Origin: Pseudomonas paracarnis
Lineage (GTDB): Bacteria > Pseudomonadota > Gammaproteobacteria > Pseudomonadales > Pseudomonadaceae
DNA: 64,000 nt
Reading direction: 5' to 3'
NCBI RefSeq assembly: GCF_904063055.1
Contig: NZ_CAJFCN010000009.1
Location: 1-64,000 of the forward strand
Made by a program: the position numbers and the translations under genes. This document shows, in pieces, positions 25,930 through 34,460 of the stretch (the first letter of the stretch is position 1; every line of letters begins with the position of its first letter). The notes beneath the pieces were generated by a model. The model was not told the origin of the DNA. It did no database searches and saw only the letters and a list, made by a program, of their open reading frames with translations.

Positions 25930-26822
25930 AGATGAGCTTGCAGGATGGCGGTCAACCAGTCCATGAACACCCGCACCCGCAACGGCAGATGCCGCTGGCC
26001 GGCGTACAGCAACGACACATCCAAGGGCGGCGCCTGGTAGTCGGGCAGCACCGCCACCAACTCGCCGCTGGCCAACAAGTCGTGTATCCCGAGTTGCGGC
26101 ACCTGGGTAATGCCAAACCCGCCCAGGCACGCCGATTGATAGGCGTCGGTGCTGTTGACCGTCACCCGGCCTGCCATCGGCAACCGCTGCACCTTGTTGC
26201 CCACCAGGTATTCGAACCCGGCCGAGCGTGCGCCCAGCGGCCGCACGTAATGCACCAACTGATGATGCGCCAGGTCTGCCAGGGTGTCGGGCACGCCATA
26301 CCGTTGCAGGTACGCCGCGCTCGCGCAGTTGACCATCGGCATGCTGCACACCCGCCGCGCTACCACAGTTTGATCGGGCTGGGCGCCGACGCGCACCACG
26401 CAATCAAAACCTTCGGCGATCAGGTCCACCTGGCGGTCCGAACAGCTGATTTCCATGTCGATCAGCGGATGGCGCGCCATGAACGTGGGCAAGTTCGGCA
26501 AGATCACGCCCCGCGCCATGACATTGGGCATGTCCACCCGTATGCGTCCGGCCAATTGGGTTTCGTCCTGACGGAACAAACCTTCCAACTCTTCCATGTG
26601 CGCCAGCAGATCCTTGCTGCGCTCATACAACACACGACCATCCTGGGTCGCCTGCACCTTGCGCGTGGTGCGTTGCAACAGCCGAGCGCCGAGCAACTCC
26701 TCCAACGCCTGCACATGCTCGGAGACCGTAGAGCGCGGCAAGCCCAGGCTTTGGCCGGCCTGGGTAAAGCTCGACAACTCAGTAACGCGTACGAAGGTGC
26801 GCAGCAGCTCAAGCTTGTTCAT
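25926..26822 (-). CDS. LysR-type transcriptional regulator next to an SDR gene
   Basis: A 298-residue LysR protein of the CrgA/DsdC-like group that often sits beside oxidoreductase genes. The DNA-binding part is LLRTFVRVTELSSFTQAGQS, then LPRSTVSEHVQALEELLGAR. It is divergent from the SDR gene at 26929; between them is an 8-bp arm dyad. It converges with the preceding LysR gene and overlaps it by four bases at the stop codons. Confidence 0.9.
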   Translation of the reverse strand: MNKLELLRTFVRVTELSSFTQAGQSLGLPRSTVSEHVQALEELLGARLLQRTTRKVQATQDGRVLYERSKDLLAHMEELEGLFRQDETQLAGRIRVDMPNVMARGVILPNLPTFMARHPLIDMEISCSDRQVDLIAEGFDCVVRVGAQPDQTVVARRVCSMPMVNCASAAYLQRYGVPDTLADLAHHQLVHYVRPLGARSAGFEYLVGNKVQRLPMAGRVTVNSTDAYQSACLGGFGITQVPQLGIHDLLASGELVAVLPDYQAPPLDVSLLYAGQRHLPLRVRVFMDWLTAILQAHL

Positions 26823-26838
26823 TAGATTGTTCGCCTTA

Positions 26839-26886
26839 TCCGGCCAGTGATTTCGATATCAGCCTGTTTATCACGTTATGGCCGGA
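26839..26886. promoter_or_regulatory. Split dyad between LysR and SDR genes
   Basis: TCCGGCCA at 26839-26846 and TGGCCGGA at 26879-26886 are perfect 8-bp inverted arms, 32 bp apart, in the divergent promoter region. Confidence 0.4.
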
Positions 26887-26928
26887 CAAATACACTCAGT
26901 CCCACTCACCCCATTCGAGGACTGCACC

Positions 26929-27687
26929 ATGACCCGTAAAATCGCACTCATCACTGGCGCTAGCCGTGGCCTGGGCAAAAGCGCCGCCCTGCACCTGGCT
27001 GCGCAAGGCATCGACATCATCGGCACTTACCACAGCGCAGCGGCCGAAGCCCAAGCCGTGGTTGCCCAGGTAGAGGCCTTGGGCGGTCGCGCCGCCATGC
27101 TGCAACTGGACGTCAGCCAGAGCGCAACCTTCGATGCATTCGTTGGCCAGATCGGCACACTGCTCAAGGATGTGTTCGCCCAGGAGCATTTCAACTTCCT
27201 GATCAACAACGCCGGGGTTGGCACCTACGCAAGCTTTGCCGAAACCACCGAAGCCCAGTTCGACCAGTTGGTGGCGATCCATGTGAAGGCACCGTTTTTC
27301 CTCACGCAGAAACTGCTGCCGCTGATCAGCGATGGCGGGCGCATCATCAATATCTCCAGCGGCCTGGCGCGCTTCAGCCTGCCGGGGTATGCCGCCTACG
27401 CATCTATGAAAGGCGCGGTGGAAGTCTTGTCGCGCTACCAGGCTAAAGAACTGGGCCCACGGGGTATTACCGTGAACACCCTGGCACCGGGCGCGATTGC
27501 CACCGACTTCGGCGGCGGCGCGGTGCGCGATAACACCGATGTGAATGCGATGGTTGCCAATAACACCGCCCTGGGCCGCGTAGGCTTGCCGGACGACATT
27601 GGCGGGGCGATTTCGACCTTGCTGGCCGATGGCAGTCATTGGATCACCGGCCAGCGGATCGAGGCGTCGGGCGGGATGTTCCTATAA
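26929..27687 (+). CDS. Short-chain dehydrogenase/reductase
   Basis: A 252-residue NAD(P)-dependent oxidoreductase of the classical SDR family. The cofactor motif is TGASRGLG near 11-18, NNAG is in LINNAGVGTYA, the catalytic Ser is in INISSGLARF, and Tyr-Lys is YAAYASMK. The ATG at 26929 directly precedes the MTRKIALITGASRG start; an upstream extension is not needed. The substrate is unknown. Its LysR neighbour likely controls it. Confidence 0.9.
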   Translation: MTRKIALITGASRGLGKSAALHLAAQGIDIIGTYHSAAAEAQAVVAQVEALGGRAAMLQLDVSQSATFDAFVGQIGTLLKDVFAQEHFNFLINNAGVGTYASFAETTEAQFDQLVAIHVKAPFFLTQKLLPLISDGGRIINISSGLARFSLPGYAAYASMKGAVEVLSRYQAKELGPRGITVNTLAPGAIATDFGGGAVRDNTDVNAMVANNTALGRVGLPDDIGGAISTLLADGSHWITGQRIEASGGMFL

Positions 27688-27698
27688 GCGACGCACGC

Positions 27699-28136
27699 CT
27701 ACGGGGTAACTGGGGTTTTACCGGCGAATTTCTCGCGCAGCACGTCATAACCCCAGTGGTACACGTAGGTGTACGGCAGGAAGAACAACAACACGCCAAT
27801 GTCGAGGATGAAGGCTTCCAACAGGCTGATCTTCATCAAGGCGGCAATCAACGGCACTGCCAAGAGGATCAGGCCGCCTTCAAACAGCAGCGCATGCAGC
27901 ACACGGGTCCAACCACCGTTGGCCAGTTGCAGGCGATTTTTAAGGCGGTCGAACAGGCTGTTGAACACCACGTTCCAGCTCAGTGCCAACAGGCTGATGC
28001 CCAGGGTCACTGCGCCCATCTCCAGCGCTGGCCGGCCGGTGATCCACACCAACAGCGGCGTGCAAATCAATAAGGCCAACCCCTCGAAACCAAGGGCTTG
28101 AAAAACGCGTTCAGTAAGGGATTTGGTAGGGGTCAT
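27699..28136 (-). CDS. PACE-family efflux transporter
   Basis: A 145-residue inner-membrane protein with four hydrophobic segments in two similar pairs, as in the proteobacterial antimicrobial compound efflux family (AceI type). Typical features are the RVFQALGFEGLALLICTPL opening, the ALSWNVVFNSLFDRL motif at the end of pair one and YTYVYHWGYDVLRE at the end of pair two. Members export chlorhexidine, acriflavine or short polyamines. It is divergent from a LysR gene 88 bp away, the same layout as aceI and its regulator in other bacteria. Confidence 0.9.
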   Translation of the reverse strand: MTPTKSLTERVFQALGFEGLALLICTPLLVWITGRPALEMGAVTLGISLLALSWNVVFNSLFDRLKNRLQLANGGWTRVLHALLFEGGLILLAVPLIAALMKISLLEAFILDIGVLLFFLPYTYVYHWGYDVLREKFAGKTPVTP

Positions 28137-28224
28137 GGCCCGGCTCCGTGAGTGACGATGGTTGCCATGATCAGGCTTTGTCTCGATACTTCATAACCAA
28201 TAACCATCGATCAAGGCGATAGTC

Positions 28225-29079
28225 ATGGCCTCCCATGAAGTGCTTCAGGCGTTTGTCCAGGCTGCCACCCAAGGCTCGTTTTCCGCGGCGGCGCGCAAGC
28301 TGGGCAAAAGCCAGTCCACCGTGAGCGCGGCAGTGGCCAGCCTTGAGATTGACCTGAACGTGGTGCTGTTTGACCGCAGCAGCCGCAAGCCGACCCTCAC
28401 ACCGGCGGGGCAAGTGTTGCTGCAACGGGCTGAGCAAGTGCTGGAAGCCAGTAGCCGCCTGGAGCTGGCAGCCAGTCAGTTATCGCAAGGCCTGGAGCCG
28501 AAGTTGAGTCTCGCCATGTCCGATACTTACCAATCCGATCGATTCGAGGTCGCTCTCAGCGCCTTCGAACAACGCTACCCAGACCTTGAGCTGGAATGCC
28601 TGATCGCGGAATGCGAAGACTTGATCGCACTGGTGCAAAGTGGCCGGGCGCAGATCGCGTTTATCGAGAAACAAGAAGCCTACCCGCCGGACCTGACGTT
28701 CTCCCCCGTGGAAGAGCGCACGGAGATCGCGCTGTTTGTCTCGCCTGGACACCCATTGGCGAACCTGGACAAGGTTCACCCGCACACCTTGCAACAACAC
28801 CGGGAGTTGCGTTTGGCGAGCATCATCAGCCCCAATGAAAACCGCGGCACGCAGCGAGTATGGTCGGCGCCGAGTTACCTGATGCTGATGGAAATGGCAC
28901 AGCTGGGTTTTGGTTGGGCACCGATACCGCGCTGGCTGGTGGAGCGTTTTGGCGGCAACCAGTTGGTTGAACTCAAGGTGCGCAGTTGGCCGCGTTCGGT
29001 GGCGGTGGATGCGCTGTGGTCCCGGCACCAGCCGCCGGGGCCTGCGGGGAGCTGGTTGCTGGGCAAGATGCTGGAGTGA
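28225..29079 (+). CDS. LysR-type regulator of the PACE efflux gene
   Basis: A 284-residue LysR protein with the DNA-binding segment LQAFVQAATQGSFSAAARKL and KSQSTVSAAVASLEIDLNVV near 6-55. It is divergent from the PACE-family gene, and by analogy with AceR it probably activates that gene when the drug or polyamine is present. This is inference from gene order. A half REP follows at 29131-29158. Confidence 0.88.
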   Translation: MASHEVLQAFVQAATQGSFSAAARKLGKSQSTVSAAVASLEIDLNVVLFDRSSRKPTLTPAGQVLLQRAEQVLEASSRLELAASQLSQGLEPKLSLAMSDTYQSDRFEVALSAFEQRYPDLELECLIAECEDLIALVQSGRAQIAFIEKQEAYPPDLTFSPVEERTEIALFVSPGHPLANLDKVHPHTLQQHRELRLASIISPNENRGTQRVWSAPSYLMLMEMAQLGFGWAPIPRWLVERFGGNQLVELKVRSWPRSVAVDALWSRHQPPGPAGSWLLGKMLE

Positions 29080-29130
29080 ACGCAGTGCAATGTAGAGGGG
29101 GCCGTTAGAGAGACGTTGGCTGTCAGGCCG

Positions 29131-29158
29131 TCATCGCAGGCAAGCCAGCGCCCACATT
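29131..29158. repeat. Half REP element
   Basis: A single arm (TCATCGCAGGCAAGCCAGCG then CCCACATT) between a LysR gene and the converging sigma-factor gene. Confidence 0.65.
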
Positions 29159-29188
29159 GGATCGCGGGGCGTCATAACATCGTGTTGG

Positions 29189-30400
29189 CTATTTGAGTTC
29201 GGCGAGGCGTCGCGTGATGAAGCGTTTTTCTGGCGCCTGTTGCGTCAGCGACAGCGCTTTTTCGTACGCGCTGCGAGCTTCGTCAAACCGCCCCAACTGC
29301 CGGCAAAATTCCCCACGCGCCGAATGCGCCAAGTGATAGTCCTGCAACTCACCGCGCTGCAAAAGGTTGTCTACCAGCGCCAGCCCCGCCAAAGGCCCCT
29401 GCTCCATCGCCACCGCTACCGCACGGTTCAACTCGATCACCGGCGACGGCACAGACCTGAGCAATACATCATAGAGCCCGACAATCTGCCGCCAATCGGT
29501 TTCCCCTGCGCTGGGCGCCTCGGCGTGCACGGCGGCAATCGCAGCCTGCAAGCAATACGGCCCGAAGCGTGGCGTCATCAGCGCCTGCTCCACCAATGCG
29601 CAGCCTTCAGCGATCAAGGCCCTGTCCCAAAGCGTACGATCCTGAGCGTCCAACAGCACCAGTTCGCCGCTGGCAGAAGTGCGGGCAGGCCGACGCGACT
29701 CGTGCAGCAACATTAACGCCAGCAAGCCCATGACTTCCGGCTCGGGCAGCAACTCCAGCAGCAAACGCCCCAGGCGAATGGCCTCCAAGGTCAGGTCCTC
29801 GCGGGTGAGGTCGGCACCCGCTGAGGCCGAATAGCCCTCGTTGAACACCAGGTAAATCACCCGCAGCACACTGTCCAATCGTTCGGGCAATTCGGCGCGG
29901 GACGGCACTTGATAGGGAATTCTCGCCTCACGGATCTTGCCCTTGGCGCGCACGATGCGTTGGGCAATGGTGGTGGGCGTGGCTAGAAAAGCGTGAGCGA
30001 TGGCCTCGGTGCTCAGGTCGCAGATCTCGCGCAAGGTCAGCGCAACCTGGGCATCGGCTGCCAACGCTGGGTGGCAGCAAGTGAACATCAGGCGCAGGCG
30101 GTCGTCTTCCACGTCTTCATCACTCCAAGGCGCGGCCTCCAACGCCTCGGCCTGCTCTTCCAATAACGGGGTAAAACGCGACTGCCGACGCAGGCGGTCG
30201 ATGGCTTTGAAGCGACCGGTGGACACCAGCCACGCCCGTGGATTATCCGGCACGCCATCCTCGGGCCAGCGCTGCAGGGCGACGAAAAATGCTTCGTGCA
30301 GCGCCTCCTCGGCCAGGTCGAAATCCCCTAGCACACGAATCAACGTCGCGAGCACGCGGCGTGATTCGCGGCGGTAAATAGCGTCGATCTGCTGGGTCAA
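29189..30400 (-). CDS. ECF42-type RNA polymerase sigma factor with C-terminal extension
   Basis: A 403-residue extracytoplasmic-function sigma factor, about twice the size of a plain one. Region 2 is near 8-75 (VLGDFDLAEEALHEAFFVAL and RAWLVSTGRFKAIDRLRRQS) and region 4 near 105-165 (ALTLREICDLSTEAIAHAFL). The last 200 residues are helical with a TPR-like end (ARGEFCRQLGRFDEARSAYE), as in the ECF42 group. ECF42 genes accompany genes for DGPF (YciI-like) proteins, exactly as here. It is the last gene of a four-gene unit and overlaps the SRPBCC gene by four bases. No anti-sigma factor is present, consistent with control by the extension. Confidence 0.88.
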   Translation of the reverse strand: MTQQIDAIYRRESRRVLATLIRVLGDFDLAEEALHEAFFVALQRWPEDGVPDNPRAWLVSTGRFKAIDRLRRQSRFTPLLEEQAEALEAAPWSDEDVEDDRLRLMFTCCHPALAADAQVALTLREICDLSTEAIAHAFLATPTTIAQRIVRAKGKIREARIPYQVPSRAELPERLDSVLRVIYLVFNEGYSASAGADLTREDLTLEAIRLGRLLLELLPEPEVMGLLALMLLHESRRPARTSASGELVLLDAQDRTLWDRALIAEGCALVEQALMTPRFGPYCLQAAIAAVHAEAPSAGETDWRQIVGLYDVLLRSVPSPVIELNRAVAVAMEQGPLAGLALVDNLLQRGELQDYHLAHSARGEFCRQLGRFDEARSAYEKALSLTQQAPEKRFITRRLAELK

Positions 30401-30873
30401 TCGACCATGTCCTCGGTCACCAACTTCACCAGGCGGTCCAGGCTCTGGCCCCAGCCGTCATGAAAGCCCATGGCTTCGTGGGCCTGCTTGTCCTCGGCAC
30501 TCCAGTGCATGGCGCGGGCGGTATAGAGGGTCTTTTCGCCGACCTCCTCAAAGGTGACTTCGGCGCTCATGAACGGCTTGCCCGAAGGCACCCAACCCGG
30601 CATGAACGCGTCGGTAAACACCAGGCGGTTGGGCGCGTCGATCTCCAGGAACACGCCTTGGGTCGGGTACTCGCTGCCATCCGGGGCGCGCATCAAGGTG
30701 CGGAACAAGCCGCCGACCCACAGGTTCATCTCGCATTCAGGGGTGGTCATGCCGTGGGGGCCCCACCATTGTTGCAGCAGGGTTGGCTCGGTCCAGGCGC
30801 GAAACACCCGGCGGCGCGGCGCATCGATCAAGCGGCTGATGGACAGTTCAAATTCGGCGGGTTGAATGTTCAC
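30397..30873 (-). CDS. SRPBCC (AHSA1-like) family protein
   Basis: A 158-residue protein of the START-like SRPBCC fold, Aha1-C-terminal type. The opening FELSISRLIDAPRRRVFRAW and the following TEPTLLQQWWGPHGMTTP are standard for the family; the end has the long helix HDGWGQSLDRLVKLV. It binds a hydrophobic ligand in the cytoplasm, identity unknown. The stop overlaps the start of the sigma factor gene by four bases, so it belongs to the ECF operon and could be a sensor or effector in it. Confidence 0.88.
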   Translation of the reverse strand: MNIQPAEFELSISRLIDAPRRRVFRAWTEPTLLQQWWGPHGMTTPECEMNLWVGGLFRTLMRAPDGSEYPTQGVFLEIDAPNRLVFTDAFMPGWVPSGKPFMSAEVTFEEVGEKTLYTARAMHWSAEDKQAHEAMGFHDGWGQSLDRLVKLVTEDMVD

Positions 30874-30898
30874 GGGGCAACCTCCTCAAGTCTTTTGA

Positions 30899-31252
30899 TT
30901 ATTGTGTTGAGAGATTCAATTGGCGCACGGGGCGCACTTCCACACTGCCGACCCGGGCTGCCGGAATGCCGCCAGCCACCTGGAGCGCTTCATTGAGGTC
31001 CTTGGCGTCGATCAGGTAGAACCCGGCGAGCTGCTCCTTGGTTTCGGCAAAAGGCCCGTCGGTGATCGACAGCTTGCCGTTGCGCATGCGCACGGTGGTG
31101 GCGGTGGTCACTGACTCCAGCGGCTCGGCGGCCAGCATGCGCCCGCTGGCCTGGATGGACTCGGCGTAGGCCAGACATTCCGAGTCGTGGGGGCTGTCGG
31201 GCGAGGTGTGCAACGCCTGTTCGTCGCTGTAGATCAAGCACAGGTATTTCAT
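30899..31252 (-). CDS. YciI-like DGPF-domain protein
   Basis: A 117-residue protein with the literal DGPF motif in ITDGPFAETKEQLAGFYLID and the usual start MKYLCLIYSDE. YciI-like proteins adopt a ferredoxin-like dimer fold with a conserved His/Asp site but lack a settled function. In actinobacteria and proteobacteria DGPF genes travel with ECF42 sigma factors, which fits the gene two places downstream. Gaps to the neighbours are 25 and 42 bp on the same strand. Confidence 0.9.
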   Translation of the reverse strand: MKYLCLIYSDEQALHTSPDSPHDSECLAYAESIQASGRMLAAEPLESVTTATTVRMRNGKLSITDGPFAETKEQLAGFYLIDAKDLNEALQVAGGIPAARVGSVEVRPVRQLNLSTQ

Positions 31253-31294
31253 GGCGTTCTCCGTTTTCGGACTACTGACTATAGTTCGCAGTGC

Positions 31295-31714
31295 TCAAGG
31301 TTTCAGGTCGAACAACGCCGTGCCGCTTTGCATATCAAACGGTGCCGACCAGTGCTCGTGCACCACCTTCCATTGGCCATCGATACGCTGGTAGCCGGCA
31401 GTCACGCGCATCCAGCAGGCCTTTACCTCGCCGTCCGGCCCGGCGCCGCCGCAGTGGGCCAGCCAGTGGGCGAATGCGCTGTCTGGCGCATCGACGACAT
31501 GCAATTCATGAAACTCGAAGATGCCGGGGCCGGGGCAGTGCTCCATGCACGCCTCCCAATGCGCGCGGTAGGCCGCCTTGCCCTTGAATTGCAGAGCGGT
31601 TACGGCGTCGAACGAGACGATATCGTCGGCGTAAAAGCTGACAATTTTGTCGATATCGCGACTGACGACGGCGTCTTTCCATTGCTCGATCAGGCGCTTG
31701 ATTGCAGTGCTCAT
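31295..31714 (-). CDS. SnoaL/NTF2-like protein, first gene of the ECF operon
   Basis: A 139-residue protein with the NTF2-like cone fold of the SnoaL/DUF4440 group: helix AIKRLIEQWKDAVVSRDIDK, IVSFYADDIVSFDAVTAL, and the strands GYQRIDGQWKVVHEHWSAPF. SnoaL domains are fused to ECF41 sigma factors, while here the domain is a separate protein in an ECF42 unit. The ATG at 31714 has AAGGAG upstream. It is the first of four genes; a promoter motif suited to ECF42 lies 44-70 bp before it. Confidence 0.82.
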   Translation of the reverse strand: MSTAIKRLIEQWKDAVVSRDIDKIVSFYADDIVSFDAVTALQFKGKAAYRAHWEACMEHCPGPGIFEFHELHVVDAPDSAFAHWLAHCGGAGPDGEVKACWMRVTAGYQRIDGQWKVVHEHWSAPFDMQSGTALFDLKP

Positions 31715-31757
31715 GGCGATGACTCCTTGGGGTGGAAAATCACGGAAGACACCCTTA

Positions 31758-31784
31758 GTCGAATGGCCCGAAGGGAAATCGACA
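31758..31784 (-). promoter_or_regulatory. Candidate ECF42-dependent promoter
   Basis: Read on the minus strand, TGTCGA (31784-31779), a 17-bp spacer and CGAC (31761-31758) match the ECF42 consensus as I recall it, TGTCGA then CG(A/T)C. The first codon of the operon is 43 bp downstream. Confidence 0.6.
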
Positions 31785-31859
31785 TCCCCCTGAAAAATAA
31801 TTTCCCGTGGCTCAAACCCGATAAACTGCCACTTCCCTTGCAGCCGTTCGGACAGCCCC

Positions 31860-32351
31860 ATGCCAACCCGCCTCGTTGCCTACGAGGCGCTGAATGCTGT
31901 GCAACAACAGCAAGTCGGCGCCATCGAAGTTCACCCTGAACAACTGCCGTTTTGCGGTGATATGTATTGCGCCCTCAATACCCTGCTCGCCAACCCTAGC
32001 CCTGGGGTCAAGGGCTTTGCGCTGTTGGTCGACGACCTTCCTGTGGCGTTCTTGCTGCTCAAGCGACCACCGTGCCTGCCTCATTGGGCCGATGAACACA
32101 GCGCCACACTCCACGCGCTACAGGTAGACCGGCATCAACAGGGGCGTGGATACGGCAAGATGTGTTTGCAGGCGTTGCCCGCCGTGGCGCGCGAGGCCTG
32201 GCCGCAGATCAAGGGGTTGGAGTTGTCGGTGGATGCCCACAACCTGGCGGCAATGGGGTTGTATCTGGGGGCAGGATGGGTGGATCGCGGTGAGGCGTAC
32301 AAGGGTCGCGTAGGGTATGAGCGCCGGTTGAGCTTCAGGTTTAATCCATAG
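31860..32351 (+). CDS. GNAT-family N-acetyltransferase
   Basis: A 163-residue acetyltransferase. The acetyl-CoA motif A is LHALQVDRHQQGRGYGKMCL near 94-113, and motif B is the AHNLAAMGLYLGAGWVDRGE block. The acceptor is not predictable. It is divergent from the ECF operon; the ATG at 31860 follows GACAGCCCC with no strong ribosome binding site. Confidence 0.85.
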   Translation: MPTRLVAYEALNAVQQQQVGAIEVHPEQLPFCGDMYCALNTLLANPSPGVKGFALLVDDLPVAFLLLKRPPCLPHWADEHSATLHALQVDRHQQGRGYGKMCLQALPAVAREAWPQIKGLELSVDAHNLAAMGLYLGAGWVDRGEAYKGRVGYERRLSFRFNP

Positions 32352-32417
32352 CGGCAATGTCACGTAAACATGACTTTTAAGCGTGCATGTCGTGTTTACG
32401 TGACATCGGGTGCAGTG

Positions 32418-32900
32418 TCAGCCCCGCTCCCCGATCGGCAGCCAGATTTCCACCGTCCCCGTGCCCTTCCTGGCATCGAAGTCCGCGCTATAGCGCTCGA
32501 AATCCGCGCCCATGACTTTGTAGCCCGAGTGCGGCAGCCATTCGAACATGATGCGCTCGTAGGTTTGCTCCAGCGCCTGCACCGGCCCGTAGTGGGGGAA
32601 CACGGCATAGTTGAGTGGCGGAATTTCGATCACCTCGAAATTGCTTGGCACGTCTTTCCTGGCCGGGACTTCAACACCTGCCAGGTAATCGAATTCGCCG
32701 TGATGCGGGTTATGGCACACCCCGTAGGTCACACCGCCGACGCGCTTCTTGATGTCCTTGATGCAGGTATCGAACAACTCCCACAGCCGTGGGATATCGC
32801 CCACGGTGGCCTTCGAATATCGCCCTTGTACCCCGGCGATCACCAGGGCCTTACCGGCTTCCAGGCGTGACTCCAACGGTTGTTTTGTCTGCTGATCCAT
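32418..32900 (-). CDS. GyrI-like effector-binding domain protein
   Basis: A 160-residue soluble protein with the AraC effector-binding/GyrI-like fold: GKALVIAGVQGRYSKATVGD, then the core YGVCHNPHHGEFDYLAGVEV and the closing GTGTVEIWLPIGE. Such proteins bind small, often toxic, molecules; some hydrolyse them. No DNA-binding domain is attached. The ATG at 32900 has GAAGGAGAC at a good distance and is preferred to an upstream start. It is a single gene divergent from alaC. Confidence 0.85.
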   Translation of the reverse strand: MDQQTKQPLESRLEAGKALVIAGVQGRYSKATVGDIPRLWELFDTCIKDIKKRVGGVTYGVCHNPHHGEFDYLAGVEVPARKDVPSNFEVIEIPPLNYAVFPHYGPVQALEQTYERIMFEWLPHSGYKVMGADFERYSADFDARKGTGTVEIWLPIGERG

Positions 32901-33095
32901 ACGAACAGTCTCCTTCTTATGAGGGAACAAACCCGCATCGAGTATAGGGGCATATCCGCGTTGTACTCCATGTAGAAAAATTTCCTACGCATCTGGACAA
33001 CTGGCCATCATCGCCCTTATTGTCTGCCCCGCAGGCCACCGCAGTGGCCGACGTCGCTCGGACGGTTCCGGGCGCTTACGTACCTCGAGGCAACA

Positions 33096-34307
33096 ATGGC
33101 AGACCAAGGTTCGCCGCGCCGCTTTGCGCGCATAGATCGACTCCCCCCTTACGTTTTCAATATCACTGCCGAGCTGAAGATGGCTGCGCGTCGGCGCGGC
33201 GAAGACATCATCGACTTGAGCATGGGTAACCCTGACGGCGCCACGCCTCCTCATATCGTGGAGAAAATGGTCACCGTCGCCCAGCGTGAAGACACCCACG
33301 GCTACTCCACCTCCAAAGGCATTCCGCGCCTGCGCCGGGCGATTTCGCGCTGGTACAAGGACCGTTACGCGGTGGATATCGACCCTGAGTCCGAAGCCAT
33401 CGTGACCATCGGTTCCAAGGAAGGCCTGGCGCACTTGATGCTGGCCACCCTGGACCAGGGCGATACCGTGCTGGTGCCCAACCCCAGCTACCCGATTCAT
33501 ATCTACGGCGCAGTGATTGCAGGTGCCCAGGTACGTTCGGTGCCGCTGATACCGGGCGTGGATTTCTTCGCTGAGCTGGAGCGCGCGATTCGCGGCTCGA
33601 TCCCCAAGCCGAAGATGATGATCCTCGGCTTCCCGTCCAACCCCACCGCGCAGTGTGTGGAACTGGACTTCTTCGAACGGGTGATCGCCCTGGCCAAGCA
33701 GTACGACGTGCTGGTGGTGCACGACCTGGCCTACGCCGACATCGTCTACGACGGCTGGAAAGCCCCCTCGATCATGCAAGTGCCCGGCGCCAAGGACATT
33801 GCGGTGGAGTTTTTCACCCTGTCCAAGAGCTACAACATGGCCGGCTGGCGCATCGGCTTCATGGTAGGCAACCCGGAACTGGTCAACGCCCTGGCACGCA
33901 TCAAGAGCTACCACGACTACGGCACCTTCACCCCGCTGCAAGTGGCGGCGATTGCAGCGCTGGAAGGCGACCAACAGTGCGTGAAGGACATCGCTGAACA
34001 GTACCGCCAGCGTCGCAATGTGCTGGTCAAAGGCCTGCATGAGCTGGGCTGGATGGTGGAGAACCCGAAGGCGTCGATGTACGTCTGGGCCAAGATTCCC
34101 GAGCAGTACGCGGCCATGGGCTCGCTGGAGTTTGCCAAGAAACTGCTATTGGAAGCGAAGGTGTGTGTGTCGCCGGGGATCGGCTTTGGTGAGTATGGCG
34201 ACGATCATGTGCGTTTTGCGCTGATCGAAAACCAGGACCGGATTCGCCAGGCCGTGCGTGGGATTCGCGGGATGTTCAGGGCGGATGCGTTGGTCAGCAA
34301 AGCCTGA
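33096..34307 (+). CDS. alaC: Alanine transaminase AlaC
   Basis: A 403-residue class I aminotransferase that makes alanine from pyruvate and glutamate. The PLP lysine is Lys244 in LSKSYNMAGWRIGF; other markers are FNITAELKMAARRRGEDIID at the start, SMGNPDGATP, GYSTSKGIPRLRRAIS and SNPTAQC. The pattern fits AlaC rather than AlaA. The preceding 195 bp contain GC-rich dyads (CCACCGCAGTGG near 33037) but no identified leader. A REP doublet follows. Confidence 0.92.
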   Translation: MADQGSPRRFARIDRLPPYVFNITAELKMAARRRGEDIIDLSMGNPDGATPPHIVEKMVTVAQREDTHGYSTSKGIPRLRRAISRWYKDRYAVDIDPESEAIVTIGSKEGLAHLMLATLDQGDTVLVPNPSYPIHIYGAVIAGAQVRSVPLIPGVDFFAELERAIRGSIPKPKMMILGFPSNPTAQCVELDFFERVIALAKQYDVLVVHDLAYADIVYDGWKAPSIMQVPGAKDIAVEFFTLSKSYNMAGWRIGFMVGNPELVNALARIKSYHDYGTFTPLQVAAIAALEGDQQCVKDIAEQYRQRRNVLVKGLHELGWMVENPKASMYVWAKIPEQYAAMGSLEFAKKLLLEAKVCVSPGIGFGEYGDDHVRFALIENQDRIRQAVRGIRGMFRADALVSKA

Positions 34308-34336
34308 CCTGATCTACCTGAAGAAACCCAATTAAT

Positions 34337-34422
34337 GTGGGAGCTGGCTTGCCTGCGATGCAGACACCTCGGTGTTTCAGATGTACCGAGGTGATGCTAT
34401 CGCAGGCAAGCCAGCTCCCACA
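34337..34422. repeat. REP doublet (REPIN-like)
   Basis: Inverted REP arms between converging alaC and gntP, with an internal dyad ACACCTCGGT / ACCGAGGTGA in the middle. Confidence 0.9.
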
Positions 34423-34460
34423 TTTTGATCGAGTTGCCGCCACTGCTTTTGTGGTGTGGC

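Noticed and set aside
33000..33095. A regulatory leader upstream of alaC
   Set aside because: There are GC-rich dyads but no T run, no leader peptide and no known motif that I can support.
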